Shown: positions 46,054 to 55,541 of the stretch, in pieces
Numbering within the stretch: position 1 is the first letter of the stretch
How the letters are laid out: each line of letters begins with the position of its first letter
Source: Sphingobacterium puteale
GTDB taxonomy: Bacteria; Bacteroidota; Bacteroidia; Sphingobacteriales; Sphingobacteriaceae
Assembly (NCBI RefSeq): GCF_003627955.1
Contig: NZ_RBWS01000015.1
Span: 62,001 to 126,000 of the forward strand
Length of the DNA stretch: 64,000 nucleotides
Direction: 5' to 3'
Made by a program: the position numbers and the translations under genes
Notes under the pieces: generated by a model
The model's database searches: none
Seen by the model: only the letters and a program-made list of their open reading frames with translations
Told to the model about the DNA's origin: nothing

Positions 46054-48291
46054 ATGAGCTTATTATCACACGAAATTACAATTGCTAACGAGCTATCCAT
46101 AAGCGAAAAACAAGTTCGCACGACAATCGAACTATTAGACGAGGGCGCCACTGTTCCATTTATTTCCCGTTATCGTAAAGAGATGACCGGCAGCCTGGAT
46201 GAAGTTCAAATCACCAATATCAGAGATCGCAATCAACAGTTAAAGGAACTGGACAAACGCAAAGAAGCTGTATTAAAATCCATCAATGATCAAGGAAAAT
46301 TGACAGCAGAACTTGAACAACAAGTCATGACCGCCGAGACTATGGCAAATCTGGAAGATATTTACCTACCTTATAAGCCAAAGCGCAAAACAAGAGCCAG
46401 TGTTGCCCGCGAAAAAGGATTACAGCCTTTGGCAGATCTCCTTTTGGCCCAAGACCAGGTTGATTTTCTGGCACTTGCAAGTTCGTTGGTTGACGAGGAA
46501 AAAGGGGTTAAAAATACTGAAGAGGCTTTAGCTGGGGCACGTGATATCATTGCTGAAATTATTGCTGAAGATGCCACCGTGCGGTCTAAATCAAGAGCGA
46601 TATTCCTGGAAAAAGGAGAATTTGTATCAAGAGTAGTTCCCGGAAAAGAGGAAGCAGCGATTAAATATAAAGATTATTACGAATGGTCAGAGTCATTAAA
46701 AGATGCTCCCTCCCATCGTGTTCTGGCGATGCGCCGTGGTGAAAAAGAAGAATTGCTTTATCTGGATATCGACATCAATGAAGAAGATATTCTCCCAACC
46801 ATTGAATCTATATATATCAAAGCTTCCAACGAGGCGGCTTCACAAGTAAAATTAGCATTGACAGACAGCTATAAGCGATTATTGAAACCGTCTATGGAAA
46901 CAGAAATTCGTGTGTTGACCCGTCAAAAAGCAGATGAAGAAGCGATCAAAGTTTTTGCGGACAATGTTCGCCAATTGCTTTTAGCAGCACCATTGGGACA
47001 GAAAAGACTACTTGCAATAGATCCCGGATTCCGAACAGGATGTAAAACCGTTGTATTGGATGAACAAGGTCAGCTCAAAGAAAACACGGCAATTTTTCCA
47101 CACAATGGAGCAAATGGACTTGCAGAAGCACAGAAAACAATCAACTATTTAGTATCGAAACATGATATTCAGGCCATTGCGATCGGTAATGGAACCGCGG
47201 GACGTGAGACTGAAGATTTTATAAAAAAGCTGGGGCTCAACAACGTTACTATTGTGATGGTCAATGAAAGTGGAGCCTCTATCTATTCAGCCTCAGAAAC
47301 AGCCCGGGAAGAATTTCCTGATCACGATATTACTGTACGTGGTGCCGTATCAATCGGAAGGAGATTAATGGATCCACTGGCTGAACTTGTCAAAATTGAC
47401 CCTAAGTCAATTGGCGTAGGACAGTATCAACATGATGTAGACCAAAATAAGCTGCAGACGTCTTTGGACGATACTGTCATCAGCTGTGTAAACGCTGTAG
47501 GTGTGGAATTGAACACGGCATCCAAACAAATTCTTTCGTACGTCTCTGGGCTAGGACCATCCTTGGCACAACAGATTATTAAATATAGAAATGAAAATGG
47601 TCCGTTTACTTCACGTCGTGAATTAAAAAAAGTTCCGCGTCTCGGAGATAAAGCTTTTGAACAAGCAGCAGGCTTTCTTCGGATCAGACATGCGGACAAT
47701 CCGCTGGATTCCTCGGCCGTACACCCCGAACGTTATGCCTTGGTTGAACAGATGGCCAAAGATTTAGGTAAAAAAGTAGAAGATTTACTCAAAGATGCTG
47801 AATTAAGAAAATCCATTCCATTGAAAAACTATATTTCTGAGGAAGTTGGGCTACCAACATTAAATGATATTCTGAATGAGCTTGCCAAACCGGGGCTTGA
47901 CCCGAGGGAAAAGTTTGAAGCTTTTTCATTTACCGAAGGCGTCAATAGCATTGGCGACCTACGCATTGGGATGAAACTTCCTGGTATCGTTACCAACATT
48001 ACAAACTTTGGTGCTTTTGTTGATATCGGTGTACATCAAGATGGCTTGGTACACCTGAGCCAATTATCCAACCGATATATATCCGACCCACATGAGGTAG
48101 TCAAAGTGCAGCAGCATGTGACAGTAACGGTGACCGAAGTGGATGAGAAACGCAACCGTATTGCCCTATCGATGAAAACAGATGAAAAACCTGTTCTCCC
48201 CAAGAATAAACGAAATGAGAGCAAACGGCAAGCGGAACCAGAAACAGACATGGCGAGTAAACTGGCCGCGTTGGCAAGTAAGTTCAAATAA
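46054..48291 (+). CDS. tex: Tex-family RNA-binding transcription accessory protein
   Basis: A 745-residue protein with the family order. A helical N-terminal domain (VPFISRYRKEMTGSLDE near 34-50) leads to a YqgF/RuvC-like domain (about 325-450; LAIDPGFRTGCKTVVLD). A helix-hairpin-helix region (SYVSGLGPSLAQQIIKYRNENGPFTSRRELKKVP, about 495-528) and a C-terminal S1 domain (about 640-710; GIVTNITNFGAFVDIGVHQDGLVHLSQL) follow. Tex binds nucleic acids and interacts with transcription; its precise role varies between species. It is a single gene with its own terminator. Confidence 0.96.
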   Translation: MSLLSHEITIANELSISEKQVRTTIELLDEGATVPFISRYRKEMTGSLDEVQITNIRDRNQQLKELDKRKEAVLKSINDQGKLTAELEQQVMTAETMANLEDIYLPYKPKRKTRASVAREKGLQPLADLLLAQDQVDFLALASSLVDEEKGVKNTEEALAGARDIIAEIIAEDATVRSKSRAIFLEKGEFVSRVVPGKEEAAIKYKDYYEWSESLKDAPSHRVLAMRRGEKEELLYLDIDINEEDILPTIESIYIKASNEAASQVKLALTDSYKRLLKPSMETEIRVLTRQKADEEAIKVFADNVRQLLLAAPLGQKRLLAIDPGFRTGCKTVVLDEQGQLKENTAIFPHNGANGLAEAQKTINYLVSKHDIQAIAIGNGTAGRETEDFIKKLGLNNVTIVMVNESGASIYSASETAREEFPDHDITVRGAVSIGRRLMDPLAELVKIDPKSIGVGQYQHDVDQNKLQTSLDDTVISCVNAVGVELNTASKQILSYVSGLGPSLAQQIIKYRNENGPFTSRRELKKVPRLGDKAFEQAAGFLRIRHADNPLDSSAVHPERYALVEQMAKDLGKKVEDLLKDAELRKSIPLKNYISEEVGLPTLNDILNELAKPGLDPREKFEAFSFTEGVNSIGDLRIGMKLPGIVTNITNFGAFVDIGVHQDGLVHLSQLSNRYISDPHEVVKVQQHVTVTVTEVDEKRNRIALSMKTDEKPVLPKNKRNESKRQAEPETDMASKLAALASKFK

Positions 48292-48306
48292 ATCCTACGA
48301 TTAAAT

Positions 48307-48342
48307 AAAGGCTGATTCTTTGCTAAAGAATCAGCCTTTATT
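48307..48342 (+). terminator. Terminator of tex
   Basis: A 15-bp stem aaaggctgattcttt/aaagaatcagccttt (48307-48321 with 48325-48339) has a 3-nt loop and is followed by tatta. Confidence 0.85.
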
Positions 48343-48418
48343 ATTGCTTCTCAATCTTCAATAGACAGTTCAATACTTTTATTTTGTATCTTTAGAAGAC
48401 AACAAGCCTTAATATGAT

Positions 48419-49126
48419 ATGAGACACGGTGTTATACTCTTGTGCCTTTCACTGGTAATGCTGCATTTTCAAGCGAAGGCCCAATTGGGCGAGGGAGCGT
48501 ATATTTCCCAAACCGGCACAAGCAAAAACTTAATTTTGATCAAAGATCATTATCTCTCCTTCATCGACTATGATGACAGCAAAAAGCAATTTGGTTATAC
48601 CTGGGGTGGCCCCATACAACAACAAGGTAATAATACCAGCATTATGATCGAATATGACACAAAAGATTCGACCCATATTGGGAAGACAGCCAATCTTTAC
48701 TTTAAAATACAAAATGACGCTATCCAAATAAAGACACCGGACTCCGAGCGAATTTTCAAAAGGCAGAAAGCCATCGCACAAGATTTAGATGCTTTATGGA
48801 GAATTACGGGCAGGCAGCAAGAAGCCAAGATGCATGAGATTCCAAAAGCGGACCGCAAGACAATAAAGATATTGGTAGACGGTTATTTCCAATGGATTGC
48901 CATTAACCCAGCCCAAAAAGGATTTTATGGAACAGGGGGTGGATACTATAGTTTCAAAAACAATCTTTACACAGAAAAAATACTTTTCTTTTCAAGGGAT
49001 AATACAAGAGTAGGACAAGAGCTCCACTTTAACGGAAAACTGGAAAATAACGAATGGCACCACAGTGGAAAAAGTTCCAAGGGAGATGATATTTATGAAA
49101 TCTGGAGCAAAGAATTAGCAAATTAA
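48419..49126 (+). CDS. Uncharacterised secreted protein
   Basis: A 235-residue protein with a signal peptide (MRHGVILLCLSLVMLHFQAKAQ) and a polar mature part with many aromatic strands (FGYTWGGPIQQQGN, FYGTGGGYYSFKNNLY). I recognise no domain. It resembles lipocalin-like or membrane-associated beta-rich small proteins of Bacteroidota in general character only. The next gene starts 4 bp after its stop, so the two are probably co-transcribed. Confidence 0.65.
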   Translation: MRHGVILLCLSLVMLHFQAKAQLGEGAYISQTGTSKNLILIKDHYLSFIDYDDSKKQFGYTWGGPIQQQGNNTSIMIEYDTKDSTHIGKTANLYFKIQNDAIQIKTPDSERIFKRQKAIAQDLDALWRITGRQQEAKMHEIPKADRKTIKILVDGYFQWIAINPAQKGFYGTGGGYYSFKNNLYTEKILFFSRDNTRVGQELHFNGKLENNEWHHSGKSSKGDDIYEIWSKELAN

Positions 49127-49130
49127 CAAG

Positions 49131-49409
49131 ATGACAATAGAAGAATTTCAATCATTAGACAGTCCTATTCATCATTGGTCTGCGGTACAAAAATCGTTGT
49201 GGTATGACAAAAAAGGGGATTGGAAAACAGCACATGATCTCATTGATCAGCTAGATGGATTAGATGCCGCCCATGTACATGCCTATCTACACCGCAAAGA
49301 AGGAGACCCTTGGAATGCCCGTTATTGGTACAACCGAGCCAAACAAACGGTCTATACAGGTAGTTTAGAGGCTGAATGGGCTGAATTATTCAAACTATAT
49401 TTCCAATAG
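49131..49409 (+). CDS. Small uncharacterised soluble protein
   Basis: A 92-residue protein without a signal peptide or membrane segment. It is rich in Trp and His (HHWSAVQKSLWYDKKGDWKT, KEGDPWNARYWYNRAKQ). The GDW...DLIDQLDG...VHAYLHRKEGDPWNARYWYNRA pattern looks like one or two degenerate TPR-like helical hairpins. Homologues of this kind occur widely without known function. It lies 4 bp behind the secreted-protein gene. Confidence 0.65.
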   Translation: MTIEEFQSLDSPIHHWSAVQKSLWYDKKGDWKTAHDLIDQLDGLDAAHVHAYLHRKEGDPWNARYWYNRAKQTVYTGSLEAEWAELFKLYFQ

Positions 49410-49729
49410 CGCGAATCATCATTATTCTAACCCCAAAAAGATGCCCCTTAGTCGGCCTGTGCGGGTATCCTCAGCTCCTCTAGTTTATTTCTCCTAAATT
49501 TTATTTACAAGCTGTTCACAAGCAAAACAATATATTTAGTGATTGTAAAAAATAATAAATATAGCCCATAAATACAACAACACAAATCCACAATGCATTT
49601 GAGTAACAAAAATAACACAAAGGAAAAATAATAAAAGACCAATAGCGAAATGGCATGAATATTGACCATAATTTTCTATACTTTAAAAAGTATACTTTTC
49701 ATAAATTTAGGTTAATAATTGGTTAGGTT

Positions 49730-49764
49730 AAACACCTGAAGCTCCCCGCTTCAGGTGTTTTTTT
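49730..49764 (+). terminator. Orphan intrinsic terminator (possible small-RNA 3' end)
   Basis: A 13-bp stem aaacacctgaagc/gcttcaggtgttt (49730-49742 with 49748-49760) has loop tcccc and is followed by a T run. The nearest upstream gene ends 320 bp away. The roughly 90 bp in front are AT-rich and contain the near-palindrome tatactttaaaaagtata. Confidence 0.6.
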
Positions 49765-49830
49765 CTACAACAACTAATGTCGATAATTAAATCCAAGTAC
49801 CCCTTATCTGTCTTATTTTAAAATCAATAA

Positions 49831-49989
49831 TTTATTCCTGAAAAAGATCCCAATGAACGACATAATGTATATAAAGATCCGGTGTATAAAAGTGTTGTCA
49901 TCAGGATGAAAAAGAAACTTGCCAGCCAAATGCGCGAATTTGATGACAAGGAAGCCGAAGCGATTTATAAGGTAAATATCGATCGGTAA
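49831..49989 (+). pseudogene. Sulfatase C-terminal remnant
   Basis: The open frame reads FIPEKDPNERHNVYKDPVY, then KSVVIRMKKKLASQMREFDD and a stop. DPNERHNVYKDPVYKSVV matches the typical end of sulfatases (DPxExxNLYxDPxY). Directly upstream in frame is a stop, and the catalytic sulfatase domain with its C/S-x-P-x-R motif is absent. It is therefore a fragment of a lost gene. The susCD pair that follows could be its former partner locus. Confidence 0.55.
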
Positions 49990-50636
49990 CTAAAAAGAGG
50001 GAATCCGCCGCTGGAAATTTATGAATGAACAGAGCGATAAATGAAATTAGGAATAAAAACGCCTACACCGGAAATCTTGGCCGCCGGTTGCCCCAACCTT
50101 ATACCGGCTTTTGTCCAGACTGCTTATGAGCAAATTCCACCATTCATCCGGCTATGACCGAGAGATCACCTATCGATGACCTACCCAGATAGGTTAGCGG
50201 TAGGTGCCAGTCTGAGATACTGGCGACCACAACCCATAGTCGGGGCGAACAAAGGCAATGATTGCTGCGAAGCGAAGGCTTACAACCAAACACTTCACTG
50301 CGCCTGCATTATCCGCCGTCGAGGAAGAGTCTGAGCTAGAAAGAAAAATCAATTTCGGAGAACAATAAAGCTGCACCTAACATCGGTTCGGCGAAATGCA
50401 GAATAAAAAGAAAAACTCAAATTTCGGATTTCTGTTCCAAAAATGCTGTTGATATTAGCTTTGTTTATTAATTCAGCCACTTTTTCAAAATCTTAAGCAT
50501 CGGGCTTTTACCGATGAACGCATCAGTATACATTGGGCGCAACGGGCTTTCATCTTACTGAGAGTTCTATTCAAGCATTCTGACCTTTTTATTACAAAAA
50601 ACACAAAAATAAAGTATAGTTATCAGGTGGATTTTA

Positions 50637-50644
50637 TATATTTG
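50637..50644 (+). promoter_or_regulatory. -7 promoter element of susC
   Basis: TATATTTG is an exact TAnnTTTG match, 147 bp before the susC start, implying a long leader. No clear -33 element was seen. Confidence 0.4.
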
Positions 50645-50791
50645 CATTAACATTTTTTAACACATGAAACTAAACTATCTACTAATGCCTGAAAAACGAA
50701 TGCCACAAGGAGATATTTTTCCAGGTAATTATTAAATGTCTCCGATAACCCTTTCAAACAGAAAATAATAACTCATTATTAATATTTTAAT

Positions 50792-53700
50792 ATGGCAAAA
50801 AACAACATAGATTTTGTCGTACTGGCAGCGCTTTGCTTAAGCACGGGCACGCTATACGCTCAATCTACCATAAAAGGTAAAGTAGTCGATAACAACAGCA
50901 GCCCTATTCAAGGTGCAACGATTACAGAAATAATAAGTAAAAAACAGGTGCAAACGGATGCAAACGGCCTATTCGAATTACCGTCAAATAGTAATTCCAT
51001 CAGCATCCAGGTTCAATATATTGGTTTTGATTCCAAAACTGTCCAAACCAATCCAAATGGGCTTACCACTATTCAACTGTTACCAGCGAGTTCCCAACTG
51101 GATGAAGTCGTCGTGACAGCATTAAATATCTCAAAAGAAAAAAAGACATTGGGATATGCGATCCAAGAATTGAAAGGTAAGGATCTTTCAGAAGCGAAAG
51201 AAAGCAATCTTGTGAATTCACTCGCCGGAAAAGTGGCCGGGGTTCAAATAACAAATAGCCAAGGCAATATGGGCTCCTCCAGAATTATCATTCGCGGGGA
51301 AACTTCCATCGCGGGTAACAATCAACCTTTGTTTGTTATTGATGGAACGCCGGTAGACAACTCGCAGCTGGGGACAAGCGGCAATAGGGATTATGCAAAT
51401 GCGATATCAGATATCAATAGTGAAGATATAGAATCCATGAGTGTATTAAAAGGTCCTAATGCTGCTGCACTATATGGGTCAAGAGCGGCGGCCGGGGTAA
51501 TTTTAATTACGACAAAATCTGGAAAGAAGCGCAAAGGGCTGGGAATTAATGTAAACTCAAACAATACCATTGAACGTCTTGCTGTGCTGCCAGATTACCA
51601 AAATGTTTTTGGTCAGGGGGCAGACGGTAAATTCAGCTATGTCGATGGAAAAGGTGGCGGACTCAATGATGGCGTGGATGAAAGCTGGGGACCGAAAATG
51701 GATGGACGTTTGATACCTCAATTTTATTCGAAAGGAGAAGCAGTACCTTTCTTACCGCACCCCAATAACGTACGGAGTTTCTTCGGTACTGGCAGAACTT
51801 TAAACAATGGAATTTCCATTGCAGATGCTACAGATAAAATTGATTACCGCTTTTCATACAATAACAGTAATCAAACTGGTATCATTCCGAATTCTTCAAT
51901 CGAAAAGAATAACTTTAACATTAACACGCGATACAAAATCACGGAAGATCTGACTTTGACTGCTAATGCGAATTACGTACGCACAAATTCGGGCAATTTG
52001 CCTGGTGTTGGGGGGTTCCGTTCCAATGGTTATATGCTTCAATTTACCTGGTTCGGACGCCAAGTTGACGTTGCGCGATTGAAAAACTACCGTGATGAGA
52101 ATGGGAACCTTGTAAACTGGAATAACAGCTACTATAGCAACCCCTATTTTATTGCAGAAGAAAATACGGTACAGCAACAACGCGACCGTATATTTGGAAA
52201 CGTAGGTTTAAACTATAAAATCAACAAGTTTCTGACAGCGAACTTCCGTTCCGGCAACGATTATTATACAGATCGACGAAAAATACGGATTGCCTATGGT
52301 ACCAATGGTACACCTTATGGTTCCTATGAGGAAGATGCTTATACTGTAAATGAAAATAACACAGAGTTTACTTTAAATTACAATAGACCGCTTTCCGATG
52401 ATTTTACTTTGGACATCTTAGGTGGTGGAAATATACGTAGCCAATCGCGACAACGCAACAACCAAAAAGCACCACGTCTGGCAGTGCCAGATGTATACAC
52501 CTTAGCGAACTCAAGAGATGCCCTGATTTCAACAAGTGAGTATAGCCCATTAAAAGCATACAGTGTCTTCTCCTCAGCTCAGTTGGGCTATAAGAATTAC
52601 GCTTTTTTGAACCTAACAGCCCGTAACGATTGGTCATCTACTTTACCAGTAGACAATCTTTCCTATTTCTATCCATCGGCAAATGCAAGTGTGGTACTGA
52701 CAGACGCTTTCCCCATTCAAGGCGATATATTGTCATTCTGGAAATTACGCGGCGGATGGTCTAAAGTTGGTAAGGATACAGATCCTTTTAATTTAATTGA
52801 TTCTTATCCTTTCAGTACCCCCTTTAATAATAACCCGATACTCTCAGTCAATGATATTAAGAAAAATCCTGACCTGAAACCCGAAACGACAACCTCTACC
52901 GAATTAGGGACTGAATTAGCCTTTTTCAAGAATCGGGTACGGTTAGACCTGAGTTTATATAATATCAATAGTATCAACCAAATCTTGGCCGTGGATGTGA
53001 GCCCCTCAACAGGTTATAAAAAGCAACTTGTCAATGCCGGAAAAATCAACAACAAAGGCCTTGAAATCCAGCTAGGGGTTACACCCGTGAAAAAGGAGAA
53101 TTTCCAATGGGATATCAACGTCAACTTTGCAACCAATAAAAGTAAGGTCGTGGAACTTGACGAAAAGGGGTTATTACAAAGTTACATTATCGGCTCTTCG
53201 GGTACCGTCCAAGTCCTGGCAGCTGTGGGCAAACCCTATGGAACACTTTATGGAACAGGATTCTTACACGATTCTCAAGGTCGTCTCGTTCTAAGCGACG
53301 GAACACCCACCGCTGATCCTGTCAATCACTATTTCGGCAAATTTACCCCAGACTGGCTGGGCGGCATCACGAATCAATTCCGCTATAAAAACTTCGATCT
53401 AAGCTTTCTGGTCGATATCAAACATGGCGGTAAATTGTATTCGGGAACCAATGCAACAGGAAGGGGTACAGGAGTACTTGCATCTACGCTCCCTGGAAGA
53501 GATGCCGAACATGGCGGTTTAAATTATACCACGGTAGACAAATTAACAAATGAGACGATAGCGCATGATGATGGTATTCTTGTCGATGGCGTAAATGCAG
53601 ATGGGTCAAAAAATACAACGGTCATCTCGGCACAACAATATTATAAAGCGCTATATCGGGTCAATGAACCAAATGTTTTCGACGCTTCCTATATAAAACT

Positions 53701-53926
53701 TCGTGAGGTGAAACTAGGTTACCAACTTCCGGGTCATTGGGTTTCTAAAATTGGTTTCCAAGGTGCTTCTTTCGCTCTGGTCGCTAGAAATCTATGGATT
53801 ATCCATAAAAACACACCGAATATTGATCCAGAAACAGCTTTTAATACAGGTAATGCGCAAGGATTGGAAAGTTTGCAGTTACCAACTACCAGAAGCTTTG
53901 GTTTCAATTTAAATTTTAAGTTTTAA
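50792..53926 (+). CDS. SusC/RagA-family TonB-linked outer-membrane protein
   Basis: A 1044-residue outer-membrane transporter. A signal peptide (about 1-23, ending LYAQ) is followed by a carboxypeptidase-regulatory-like domain (about 26-105; IKGKVVDNNSSPIQGATI). The TonB-box-like LDEVVVTALN comes next (about 106-115). A plug domain follows (about 125-245; QPLFVIDGTPVDNS, LKGPNAAALYGSRAAAGVILITTK), then a 22-strand-type barrel ending in ...NLNFKF. With its SusD partner it imports oligomers using TonB energy. The substrate is unknown; no glycoside hydrolase is nearby, and a sulfatase remnant lies upstream. Confidence 0.95.
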   Translation: MAKNNIDFVVLAALCLSTGTLYAQSTIKGKVVDNNSSPIQGATITEIISKKQVQTDANGLFELPSNSNSISIQVQYIGFDSKTVQTNPNGLTTIQLLPASSQLDEVVVTALNISKEKKTLGYAIQELKGKDLSEAKESNLVNSLAGKVAGVQITNSQGNMGSSRIIIRGETSIAGNNQPLFVIDGTPVDNSQLGTSGNRDYANAISDINSEDIESMSVLKGPNAAALYGSRAAAGVILITTKSGKKRKGLGINVNSNNTIERLAVLPDYQNVFGQGADGKFSYVDGKGGGLNDGVDESWGPKMDGRLIPQFYSKGEAVPFLPHPNNVRSFFGTGRTLNNGISIADATDKIDYRFSYNNSNQTGIIPNSSIEKNNFNINTRYKITEDLTLTANANYVRTNSGNLPGVGGFRSNGYMLQFTWFGRQVDVARLKNYRDENGNLVNWNNSYYSNPYFIAEENTVQQQRDRIFGNVGLNYKINKFLTANFRSGNDYYTDRRKIRIAYGTNGTPYGSYEEDAYTVNENNTEFTLNYNRPLSDDFTLDILGGGNIRSQSRQRNNQKAPRLAVPDVYTLANSRDALISTSEYSPLKAYSVFSSAQLGYKNYAFLNLTARNDWSSTLPVDNLSYFYPSANASVVLTDAFPIQGDILSFWKLRGGWSKVGKDTDPFNLIDSYPFSTPFNNNPILSVNDIKKNPDLKPETTTSTELGTELAFFKNRVRLDLSLYNINSINQILAVDVSPSTGYKKQLVNAGKINNKGLEIQLGVTPVKKENFQWDINVNFATNKSKVVELDEKGLLQSYIIGSSGTVQVLAAVGKPYGTLYGTGFLHDSQGRLVLSDGTPTADPVNHYFGKFTPDWLGGITNQFRYKNFDLSFLVDIKHGGKLYSGTNATGRGTGVLASTLPGRDAEHGGLNYTTVDKLTNETIAHDDGILVDGVNADGSKNTTVISAQQYYKALYRVNEPNVFDASYIKLREVKLGYQLPGHWVSKIGFQGASFALVARNLWIIHKNTPNIDPETAFNTGNAQGLESLQLPTTRSFGFNLNFKF

Positions 53927-54004
53927 GTAATCGATATCATCTACGCTTAAGTCAGCGTAAATGATGCGGCAATAAGCAATTGATGAACAAATAATTATTT
54001 AAGA

Positions 54005-55444
54005 ATGAAAATAAATATCACACATATATCCAGCCTCTTTCTTTTATTAGGTTTAACGGCCTCATGTAAAGATGAATTGGCCAAAATAAATAAAAATCAG
54101 AATGAAGCGGAAACACCACAGCCAGCTTATCTCCTAACGAGCACAATTAAAACAACGACAGACAGTTATTGGGGAGTAAGTAATAATCTCGCTTCGAGTC
54201 TACTGTTTGTACAGCACTGGGCGAGGGTTCAATATACTGATCCTGACCGTTATATTTTCACAAACAATGACTTTAACGAAGGATGGTCCACTTGGTATTC
54301 AAAGAGTATCAGCCAATTGAAGTTGATTCAAAAGCTGGTTGCAAACCCTGAAAACAACAACTACAAAGGTGTATCTCTTGTATTACAATCGTGGATCTTT
54401 TCATTACTAACGGATGCCTATGGCGATATTCCCTATACGGAAACGGGAGATATCAACAACTTTCTGACCCCTCGTTACGAAACACAGGAGTCCGTATATA
54501 GAGGTATTTTGAATGATCTCAAAAATGCACAAAGTTTATTGAAAGCTGATGGTGAAGCTATTCAAGGGGATATTATTTATGGTGGAAATATCATAAACTG
54601 GAAACAGTTTGCAAATTCCCTAAGATTGCGATTTGCACTGCGCATAGCGGATCGCCTGCCGGATCTCGCCAAAACGACATTGCAAGAAGTGGCTGCAGAA
54701 GGAAGTGGATACATTAAGTCGAACGATGAGATCGCTCAATTGATATATCAAGATGCCCCTAATCGGAATCCTGTAAGCAGTTCTTTTGAAGCAAGGGAAG
54801 ACTACAGGGTGAGTAAAACAATGGTTGATAAACTTGTTACTCTCAGGGATCCGCGCTTAGAGATTTACGCCGATACTACATTAAAAAAAACCTCAGAAAA
54901 ATATATCGGACTTCCGAATGGATTAACATCTAGTGAAGCAAGTAGCATTGGCTTTGACCTCACATCAAGACCCGGTATCTATTTCCGTCAGCCTAAAGCC
55001 CCAGCGGTGATCTTAAGTTATTCAGAAGTACTCTTTGGGCTCTCCGAAGCAGTAAGTAGAGGCTTTATTACAGGTGACGCAGCAGATCTTTATCAAAAAG
55101 CCATCCGTGCTTCTTTGGAGCAATATAAAATCAGTAATACTTTGATCGATGCCTATCTCCGTCAACCGTCAGTACGTTTCGATCCCAATAACTATAAAAA
55201 GTCAATCGGTGAACAAAAATGGATTGCTTTATATGGACAAGGTTTGGAAGCTTTTGCCGAATGGCGTAGATTGGATTATCCACAGCTTACTCCAGCCAAA
55301 GCGGGTGCTTTAGGCGGAAAGATCCCGACACGTTTCTTATATCCTGGAACGGAGCAATCTTTAAATGGAGCGAATTATCAGGAAGCCATTAAACATCAGG
55401 GCAGCAACAGCTTACTGACCAAGCTATGGTTTGATAAGGAATAA
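54005..55444 (+). CDS. SusD-like surface lipoprotein
   Basis: A 479-residue lipoprotein with lipobox LTASC (Cys21) after a hydrophobic leader. The body has the helical TPR-type fold expected of the SusD-like group 2 (SusD/RagB with long insertions), including SWIFSLLTDAYGDIPYTET and WKQFANSLRLRFALRI. It caps the SusC barrel and binds substrate on the cell surface. It lies 78 bp after susC with a terminator behind it, so the two form one operon. Confidence 0.92.
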   Translation: MKINITHISSLFLLLGLTASCKDELAKINKNQNEAETPQPAYLLTSTIKTTTDSYWGVSNNLASSLLFVQHWARVQYTDPDRYIFTNNDFNEGWSTWYSKSISQLKLIQKLVANPENNNYKGVSLVLQSWIFSLLTDAYGDIPYTETGDINNFLTPRYETQESVYRGILNDLKNAQSLLKADGEAIQGDIIYGGNIINWKQFANSLRLRFALRIADRLPDLAKTTLQEVAAEGSGYIKSNDEIAQLIYQDAPNRNPVSSSFEAREDYRVSKTMVDKLVTLRDPRLEIYADTTLKKTSEKYIGLPNGLTSSEASSIGFDLTSRPGIYFRQPKAPAVILSYSEVLFGLSEAVSRGFITGDAADLYQKAIRASLEQYKISNTLIDAYLRQPSVRFDPNNYKKSIGEQKWIALYGQGLEAFAEWRRLDYPQLTPAKAGALGGKIPTRFLYPGTEQSLNGANYQEAIKHQGSNSLLTKLWFDKE

Positions 55445-55460
55445 ATTCAGCTAATTGGAA

Positions 55461-55497
55461 ATAAAAAAGTGGAGGAATAATTTCTCCACTTTTTTAT
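55461..55497 (+). terminator. Terminator of the susCD pair
   Basis: A 12-bp stem aaaaaagtggag/ctccactttttt (55463-55474 with 55484-55495) has a 9-nt loop and a T run. Confidence 0.85.
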
Positions 55498-55541
55498 TAA
55501 TAGAATGCTTAACTTCGTATTGAGTAAAAAAAGTAAATGCC

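Larger units (their letters stand above)
49410..50791. other. Gene-poor stretch with gene decay
   Basis: No intact gene is convincing in these about 1.38 kb. Contents that can be supported are a hairpin terminator without an upstream gene (49730-49764), a sulfatase C-terminal remnant (49831-49989), and a TATATTTG -7 element (50637-50644) for the downstream susC. The part at about 49990-50400 is visibly less AT-rich than its surroundings and has only short broken frames. Confidence 0.7.

Noticed and set aside
50041..50157. Short plus-strand frame beginning MKLGIKTPTPE
   Set aside because: Only about 38 codons with no recognisable motif; too short to support as a gene.
50194..50376. 60-codon open frame on the minus strand
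   Set aside because: No recognisable domain, no start context, and it lies in the degraded segment.
50478..50545. Minus-strand peptide FIGKSPMLKILKK, reminiscent of sigma-54 activator AAA+ domains
   Set aside because: Too short, with stops on both sides and no Walker motif; probably chance.
50792..55444. Polysaccharide utilisation locus
   Set aside because: The SusCD pair has no glycoside hydrolase, lyase or intact sulfatase beside it, so the substrate class cannot be claimed.
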